A stretch of DNA of 18,095 bases, from NCBI GenBank assembly GCA_017420825.1, contig JAFQNU010000120.1:1-18095 (forward strand), given 5' to 3'. The DNA is from Clostridia bacterium. Its GTDB lineage: Bacteria > Bacillota > Clostridia > UBA1381. The first letter of the stretch is position 1. Each line of letters starts with the position of its first letter. The translations under genes and the position numbers were made by a program. Under the pieces are notes generated by a model. It ran no database searches. It worked only from the letters and a program-made list of their open reading frames with translations, and was not told where the DNA came from. Positions 13,859-18,095 of this stretch are shown here, in pieces.

Positions 13859-14170
13859 ATGCTCGGTTCACTTGTTTTAAGTATTATATCAATCTTTGCG
13901 GTTTTTGGTCTTTTTTGTCTTATTCTTTTTGCCTGCGGTAAAACTCTTTACAATACTCCCGTTGTAATGTGTACATATAACAACGAAAAAACCATTGAAA
14001 ATGATATTAAAGAAGTAATTAACAAGTATGGTGATACGGAGATTATAATTGTAGATTTTGGCAGTAGTGACGAAACCGAAAAAATTGTTAAAATACTGCA
14101 GTCAGAATACAAATGTATAAAATTTGTCGAAAGACGTACGATAAACGAAAAACAGATTGACAAAAGTTAA
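13859..14170 (+). CDS. Short membrane-anchored GT2-like protein
   Basis: A 103-residue protein with one N-terminal membrane span (about 1-25, LVLSIISIFAVFGLFCLILF) followed by roughly 65 residues that match the nucleotide-binding half of family GT2 glycosyltransferases: PVVMCTYNNEKTIENDIKEVI, then EIIIVDFGSSDETEKIVKIL. The usual VDDGSTD reads VDFGSSD, so one metal/nucleotide Asp is missing, and the acceptor half is absent. It is therefore unlikely to be an active glycosyltransferase. Short proteins of this type occur in clostridia, so it may be a real family, not a truncation; the clean ribosome site supports this (GAGGTG at 13847-13852, six bases before ATG 13859). An in-frame TTG at 13841 lies upstream of that site. 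The -35 of the next promoter overlaps its last codons. Confidence 0.65.
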   Translation: MLGSLVLSIISIFAVFGLFCLILFACGKTLYNTPVVMCTYNNEKTIENDIKEVINKYGDTEIIIVDFGSSDETEKIVKILQSEYKCIKFVERRTINEKQIDKS

Positions 14171-14185
14171 AAAAAACACTATAAT
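14157..14185 (+). promoter_or_regulatory. Full-consensus sigma-A promoter for tcdA
   Basis: TTGACA (14157-14162), 17 bases, TATAAT (14180-14185): both boxes are perfect consensus. The -35 lies in the last codons of the preceding GT2-like gene. Start site near 14192, about 25 bases before the tcdA ATG. Confidence 0.92.
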
Positions 14186-14217
14186 AGTAATATAATGGTA
14201 TACAATCGGGAGGAAGT

Positions 14218-14919
14218 ATGTCACAATTTATCAGAAGTGAAATGCTTTTAGGCAAGGATACAACAAAAAAACTTAAAAACGCATCGGTTGCAGTATTCGG
14301 AATAGGCGGTGTAGGCTCCTATGTATGTGAGGCACTTGCACGAATGGGAGTCGGAAGGCTCACATTTATTGATAACGATACTGTATCACCCTCTAATATT
14401 AACAGACAGCTTATCGCTCTTCATTCAACACTAGGAAGGTATAAAACCGAGGTGATGTGTGAACGTGCCAGGGATATTAACCCCAATGCAGAAATTACCG
14501 CATTGAATATGTTTTACACACCTGAAAACGGTGATGAAATTGATTTTACAAAATTTGATTACATTGTTGATGCGATAGACACAGTAACATCTAAGCTGTT
14601 TATTATTGAAAAAGCATCTAAGCTTAATGTTCCTGTTATAAGCTCAATGGGCACAGGAAATAAACTTGACGCAACACGTTTTAAAATAACCGATATATCC
14701 AAAACGCAGGTTTGCCCTCTTGCAAGAGTAATGAGACGTGAGCTGAAACAAAGAGGGATTTCAAAGCTAAAGGTTTTGTGGTCGGACGAAGAACCCCTAA
14801 AGCCGCAGTTTGAAGAAGAAAGTAACAAAAGAAGTACACCCGGCAGTGTCAGCTTTGTGCCGTCAGTAGCAGGACTGCTCATTGCAGGAGAAGTAATAAA
14901 AGATATTATTAACAAATGA
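14218..14919 (+). CDS. tcdA: tRNA threonylcarbamoyladenosine dehydratase TcdA
   Basis: A 233-residue E1-like (ThiF/MoeB fold) enzyme that uses ATP to cyclise threonylcarbamoyladenosine at position 37 of ANN-decoding tRNAs to the ct6A form. Visible are the Rossmann nucleotide loop GIGGVGSYV (28-36), IDNDTVSPSNINRQL with the ATP-contacting Asn and Arg (51-64), YIVDAIDTVTSK, and the YgdL/CsdL-typical VISSMGTGNKLDAT and GSVSFVPSVAGL segments. Length is near normal. GGGAGG at 14208-14213 is the ribosome site. It has its own full-consensus promoter and is followed after 16 bases by the phosphofructokinase gene, so the two are probably co-transcribed. Confidence 0.93.
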   Translation: MSQFIRSEMLLGKDTTKKLKNASVAVFGIGGVGSYVCEALARMGVGRLTFIDNDTVSPSNINRQLIALHSTLGRYKTEVMCERARDINPNAEITALNMFYTPENGDEIDFTKFDYIVDAIDTVTSKLFIIEKASKLNVPVISSMGTGNKLDATRFKITDISKTQVCPLARVMRRELKQRGISKLKVLWSDEEPLKPQFEEESNKRSTPGSVSFVPSVAGLLIAGEVIKDIINK

Positions 14920-14935
14920 GAAAGGAATTTGACAA

Positions 14936-16150
14936 ATGAAAAATCTTATAGTAGGACAGTCGGGAGGCCCCACATCAGCAATTAATTCCTCACTTGCAGG
15001 AGTAATAAAAAAAGCTCTGCAAAGCGACAAAATACACACTGTCTATGGAATGGTTAACGGTATAGACGGCTTTTTGAGAGAGGAAATTTCAGTTCTTGAC
15101 AGATTTAGTGATGACAACCGTATAAGACTTTTACGTCAGACTCCGTCATCATTTCTTGGCTCATGCAGGAAAAAATTGCCTGATGCAGTAGATAACAGTA
15201 AGATTTATGAAGATATTTTTGCATTATTTGAAAAATATAATATAGGTTATTTTGTATATATAGGCGGAAACGACTCAATGGACACAGTGTGTAAGCTGTC
15301 TCAGTATGCAAAGACACACAATATTGATGTGAAAATTGCAGGAGTTCCGAAAACGATAGATAATGACCTCACACTGACCGACCATGCCCCCGGCTACGGC
15401 TCAGCAGCAAAATTTGTTGCTAACAGTGTGAGACAGATTGCCATGGATACCCGTGTATATAACATGAAATCAATTGTTGTAACTGAAATAATGGGCAGAA
15501 ATGCAGGCTGGCTCACAGCCGCCGCAGCGCTTGCAAACACCCCCTCATTTTCACCTGTTGATATTATTCTTTTACCTGAAACAGTGTTTGACAAGGATAA
15601 GTTTTTAAACCGTGTAAATGAAGTTATGAGCGAAAAAAATTCAACAATTATTGCCGTTTCTGAAGGCATTAAGGATAAAAGCGGGAAATACATAGGCGAA
15701 ACAGGCTCTCAGCTTATGAATGACGGATTTAACCATGCGGCACTTGGCGGAGTAGGTAAAATAATTGAAGAAATTATAAAGAGTAACACAAAAATCAAAA
15801 CAAGAGCCATTGAATTTTCAACCTTACAGCGTTGCTGTGCTCAAAATATTTCAAAGTGTGACTATGAAGAGGCATTTAACGCAGGTTACAAGGCAACGGC
15901 TCATATATTAGACGGTAACACAGGCTTTATGGCTGGCTTTGTGCGTGCTTCGCAGTCACCTTATAAGTGTGAGGTTAATTTCTTTAGCGTGTCAGATGTG
16001 GCAAATTTCGAGAAAAAAGTTCCCGATAATATGATAGGCTCTGACAAAATGAGCGTTACAAAAGATTTCATTGACTATGCTCTTCCTCTTATTTCCGGTG
16101 AGCCTGATTTGATTTACGATAATGGTGTCCTTGATTTTGAAATACTTTAA
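14936..16150 (+). CDS. Phosphofructokinase, PPi-dependent type
   Basis: A 404-residue phosphofructokinase. The start (NLIVGQSGGPTSAINSSLAG) and the substrate motifs PKTIDND (138-144), MGRNAGWL (from 186) and EGIKDKSGKY are typical of the family. The residues that choose the phosphate donor point to pyrophosphate: the position equivalent to E. coli Gly104 is Asp113 (in GGNDSM) and that of Gly124 is Lys139 (in GVPKT), the known Asp/Lys pair of PPi enzymes. It would then catalyse a reversible fructose 6-phosphate to fructose 1,6-bisphosphate step and save ATP in glycolysis, common in anaerobes. AAAGGAA precedes the ATG. It lies 16 bases after tcdA. ATP use is not excluded without assay. Confidence 0.92.
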   Translation: MKNLIVGQSGGPTSAINSSLAGVIKKALQSDKIHTVYGMVNGIDGFLREEISVLDRFSDDNRIRLLRQTPSSFLGSCRKKLPDAVDNSKIYEDIFALFEKYNIGYFVYIGGNDSMDTVCKLSQYAKTHNIDVKIAGVPKTIDNDLTLTDHAPGYGSAAKFVANSVRQIAMDTRVYNMKSIVVTEIMGRNAGWLTAAAALANTPSFSPVDIILLPETVFDKDKFLNRVNEVMSEKNSTIIAVSEGIKDKSGKYIGETGSQLMNDGFNHAALGGVGKIIEEIIKSNTKIKTRAIEFSTLQRCCAQNISKCDYEEAFNAGYKATAHILDGNTGFMAGFVRASQSPYKCEVNFFSVSDVANFEKKVPDNMIGSDKMSVTKDFIDYALPLISGEPDLIYDNGVLDFEIL

Positions 16151-16182
16151 AACTATGGTTTATTTTTCCGAATTTGGTGTAA

Positions 16183-16188
16183 TATAAT
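16183..16188 (+). promoter_or_regulatory. Candidate -10 box for the metallophosphoesterase gene
   Basis: TATAAT at 16183-16188 in an AT-rich gap, about 47 bases before the ATG at 16235. No good -35 is seen at 17 bases. A short GCCC-TC-GGGC inverted repeat (16210-16219) follows it in the leader. Confidence 0.4.
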
Positions 16189-16234
16189 ATAGAAATAACA
16201 GATTTTTCAGCCCTCGGGCAGATTGGAGATATAA

Positions 16235-17068
16235 ATGAAGAAAACGACTGTGCTTTTGGCGGCAGGAGCCGCATTAGTTGTTGCAAAAGGACTTGATAAC
16301 CGCCTTGAGGTTACACATTACACCGTAAGCTCGGAAAAGATACCCCAAGAATTTGACGGCTTTAAAATATCACTGATTGCCGACCTGCACTGTGACAAAA
16401 CAGCAGGAATAGCTGAAGCAATCCGTGAGGAAAACCCCGATATAATATGTTGTCCCGGGGATATGACTCATGATGATGTTCCATATGCACCATTTTTGAA
16501 TTTATTAAAAAATTTAGTTAAAATAGCTCCCACATACATTACATCAGGCAATCATGACATATGGCGGACAGATTATGAGGAGCTTGTTAGTGTCTGTCGT
16601 GATGCAGGTGCAATATTTTTGCGAAATGAACGCACACACATAACAAAAAACGGTAAAAGAATAATATTAAGCGGTATTGAAGATCCAAATTGCACAAGCT
16701 ACAACGGAATAAGAGATGCCATGTCGGCGGCACTTAATAAGCTGCCCGAACAGGAGGAATATGAAATTCTTTTGTTCCACAGGGCAAATTTACTCGATAT
16801 GCTTGTATCTAAAGGCTTTGACCTTATCTTATCAGGACATATGCACGGCGGGCAGATACGCATACCCGGAATTGGCGGTCTGATGTGTCCGAAAACAAAT
16901 ATTCATGATAAAACAGGAATTATTTTCCCGAAATATTTTGGCGGTGAATATCAGCGAGAGAATACAAAAATGATAGTAACACGGGGTATAGGAAATAAAG
17001 CAATTATTCCAAGACTGTTTAACCGTCCCGAAATTTGCACAATTACTCTGAAACCAAAAAAAAGCTAA
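16235..17068 (+). CDS. YkuE-like metallophosphoesterase
   Basis: A 277-residue calcineurin-like phosphoesterase with the full two-metal motif set: DLH (50-52), GD (75-76), GNHD (105-108), H182 and GHMHGG (201-206). The N-terminus (MKKTTVLLAAGAALVVAKG) is a short hydrophobic segment after two lysines, so the protein is probably membrane-anchored or exported, as for related YkuE/YaeI-type enzymes. The substrate is unknown; phospholipid or cell-wall-linked phosphates have been proposed for relatives. GGAG at 16224-16227 lies seven bases before the ATG. The next gene, a secreted protease, starts 12 bases after the stop, and its ribosome site overlaps the stop codon, so the two are coupled. Confidence 0.9.
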   Translation: MKKTTVLLAAGAALVVAKGLDNRLEVTHYTVSSEKIPQEFDGFKISLIADLHCDKTAGIAEAIREENPDIICCPGDMTHDDVPYAPFLNLLKNLVKIAPTYITSGNHDIWRTDYEELVSVCRDAGAIFLRNERTHITKNGKRIILSGIEDPNCTSYNGIRDAMSAALNKLPEQEEYEILLFHRANLLDMLVSKGFDLILSGHMHGGQIRIPGIGGLMCPKTNIHDKTGIIFPKYFGGEYQRENTKMIVTRGIGNKAIIPRLFNRPEICTITLKPKKS

Positions 17069-17080
17069 GGAGTTTTTGAA

Positions 17081-18095
17081 ATGTTTAAAAAAATTATTTC
17101 GTTATTTGTTTCATATTCATTAATTTGCAGTGCCATGCTTTGTGTCACTGCAAATTCTGATGAATTTACCTTTACAAAAGTGGATAAGCTTCCCCAACCC
17201 GACACAATTAACTATTCCCGTAATGAAAAGGTAATGTTTATTATCGAGGTTGAGGGTGACCCTTTGCTTTCTGACAATACTATTGCAACCTTTGGCGGCG
17301 ATTTCCTTCAAAGCCGTGTAAAAACAATGATGACCGAGGAAATCCTTGCAAATCAAGCGGAAATCGTTGATAATATACAGGAGGAAATCCCCGAAATTTC
17401 CGAGCCTGATTATGTTTACACAGCACTTTTTAACGGCTTTGCGATAGAGGGTGAACGCAGTGATGAGGAAAAGCTTTTAAATATTCCCGGTGTTAAAAAT
17501 GTTTATATTGCGGGTGAAATAGAGGCAACACCCAAGCTTACCGATTCAATAGGGCTTTCCCATGCACTACCCGAAGAAATTTCAGACTACACAGGCGAAG
17601 GACAGGCAATCGCTGTTATTGACAATGAGTTTGACTGCTCTCATGAAATGTTTTCACAAGCACCTCAAAATCCTAAATATACACGTGAGGATATTGAAAA
17701 TCTGCTTCCAAGCCTGAGTATCAAATCAAAGGCTACAGTTGATACAGTTTACAAAAGTGAAAAAATCCCCTTTGCTTTTAATTATATAAGCGGAAATGGC
17801 AAGACGTATTCATCAACCTTGTGTCATGGGACCCATGTTGCAGGAATAGCCGCAGGAAACAACGGCAAAGGCTTGACCGGTGTTGCTCCAAATGCACAGC
17901 TTGTATTGATGAAGGTGGCAAAAGCAAACGGTGGAATGCCCGAATATGCCCTGTTACAGGCATTAAATGATGCGGCACTTCTCGGTGTTTGTGCCATAAA
18001 CTGCAGTTTTGGTATTGATTACACCTCTGCCAGTACCGTAAGCTCTGCATGGCAAACTTCGGTTAATAACGCAAAGACAGCCGGAATATACATAT
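17081..18095 (+). CDS. Secreted subtilisin-like (S8) serine protease, N-terminal part
   Basis: The reading frame is open from ATG 17081 to the window end (338 complete codons). Residues 1-25 form a signal peptide (KK, then IISLFVSYSLICSAMLCVTA, likely cut after TAN or nearby). Residues about 45-150 look like an inhibitor I9-type propeptide (VMFIIEVEGDPLL ... VYTALFNGFAIEG ... IPGVKNVYIAGE). The S8 catalytic domain follows with Asp181 in AIAVIDNEFD (DN instead of the usual DT/DS) and His249 in HGTHVAGIAAG, then LTGVAPNAQLVLMKV. The catalytic Ser lies beyond the window. A segment of about 35 residues between Asp and His resembles the longer inserts of lactocepin-like cell-envelope proteases. 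AAGGAG overlaps the preceding stop codon, eight bases before the ATG. It probably degrades external protein. Confidence 0.9.
   Translation, partial: MFKKIISLFVSYSLICSAMLCVTANSDEFTFTKVDKLPQPDTINYSRNEKVMFIIEVEGDPLLSDNTIATFGGDFLQSRVKTMMTEEILANQAEIVDNIQEEIPEISEPDYVYTALFNGFAIEGERSDEEKLLNIPGVKNVYIAGEIEATPKLTDSIGLSHALPEEISDYTGEGQAIAVIDNEFDCSHEMFSQAPQNPKYTREDIENLLPSLSIKSKATVDTVYKSEKIPFAFNYISGNGKTYSSTLCHGTHVAGIAAGNNGKGLTGVAPNAQLVLMKVAKANGGMPEYALLQALNDAALLGVCAINCSFGIDYTSASTVSSAWQTSVNNAKTAGIYI

Noticed and set aside
17778..18050. Minus-strand ORF opposite the subtilase
   Set aside because: Antisense shadow; the plus-strand frame carries the S8 motifs and a signal peptide.

Overview
The window reads as chromosome of a low-GC Gram-positive bacterium of the Clostridia, most likely an anaerobic gut-type lineage. 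This rests on AT-rich intergenic DNA, strong AGGAGG-type ribosome sites, consensus sigma-A promoters, and clostridial gene types: paired DUF4330 proteins, an XRE-cupin/acyl-CoA ligase pair, a PPi-type phosphofructokinase and an Aquifex-type aconitase. The assignment is inference from gene content. TAG ends several intact genes, so the code is standard.

Layout. (1) 1-1557, plus strand: the end of a GT4 glycosyltransferase and two tandem DUF4330 membrane-anchored proteins, closed by a strong terminator. (2) 1582-3900, plus strand: a promoter, an XRE-cupin regulator and an AMP-forming acyl-CoA ligase. (3) 3901-5429: a gene-poor accessory stretch. It holds a cysteine-rich coding remnant interrupted by TAG at its second codon, a terminator, a structured non-coding RNA with its own -10 box and terminator, an 81-residue acidic protein, two look-alike hairpins and a 31-codon ORF with an ideal ribosome site. 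(4) 5393-8581, minus strand: PocR-AraC regulator, DMT transporter and GH28-like beta-helix protein, probably a carbohydrate-use operon. (5) 8677-13755, minus strand: one apparent operon of aconitase, NADP isocitrate dehydrogenase, YhbY, a NadD-YqeK fusion and a DUF1292 protein, with a clear promoter, a palindrome in the leader and a terminator. (6) 13859-18095, plus strand: a short membrane-anchored GT2-like protein, TcdA, PPi-type PFK, a YkuE-like metallophosphoesterase and the start of a secreted subtilase.

Working together: aconitase and isocitrate dehydrogenase make 2-oxoglutarate and NADPH, and sit with NAD synthesis (NadD) and ribosome assembly (YhbY). The XRE-cupin protein may sense a ligand linked to the neighbouring ligase. 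The PocR-AraC protein probably controls uptake or efflux and breakdown of a pectin-like or other acidic glycan. The least explained part is 3901-5429, where structured RNA, a gene remnant and very small ORFs lie between housekeeping blocks. I found no tRNA, rRNA, CRISPR array, transposase or integrase.
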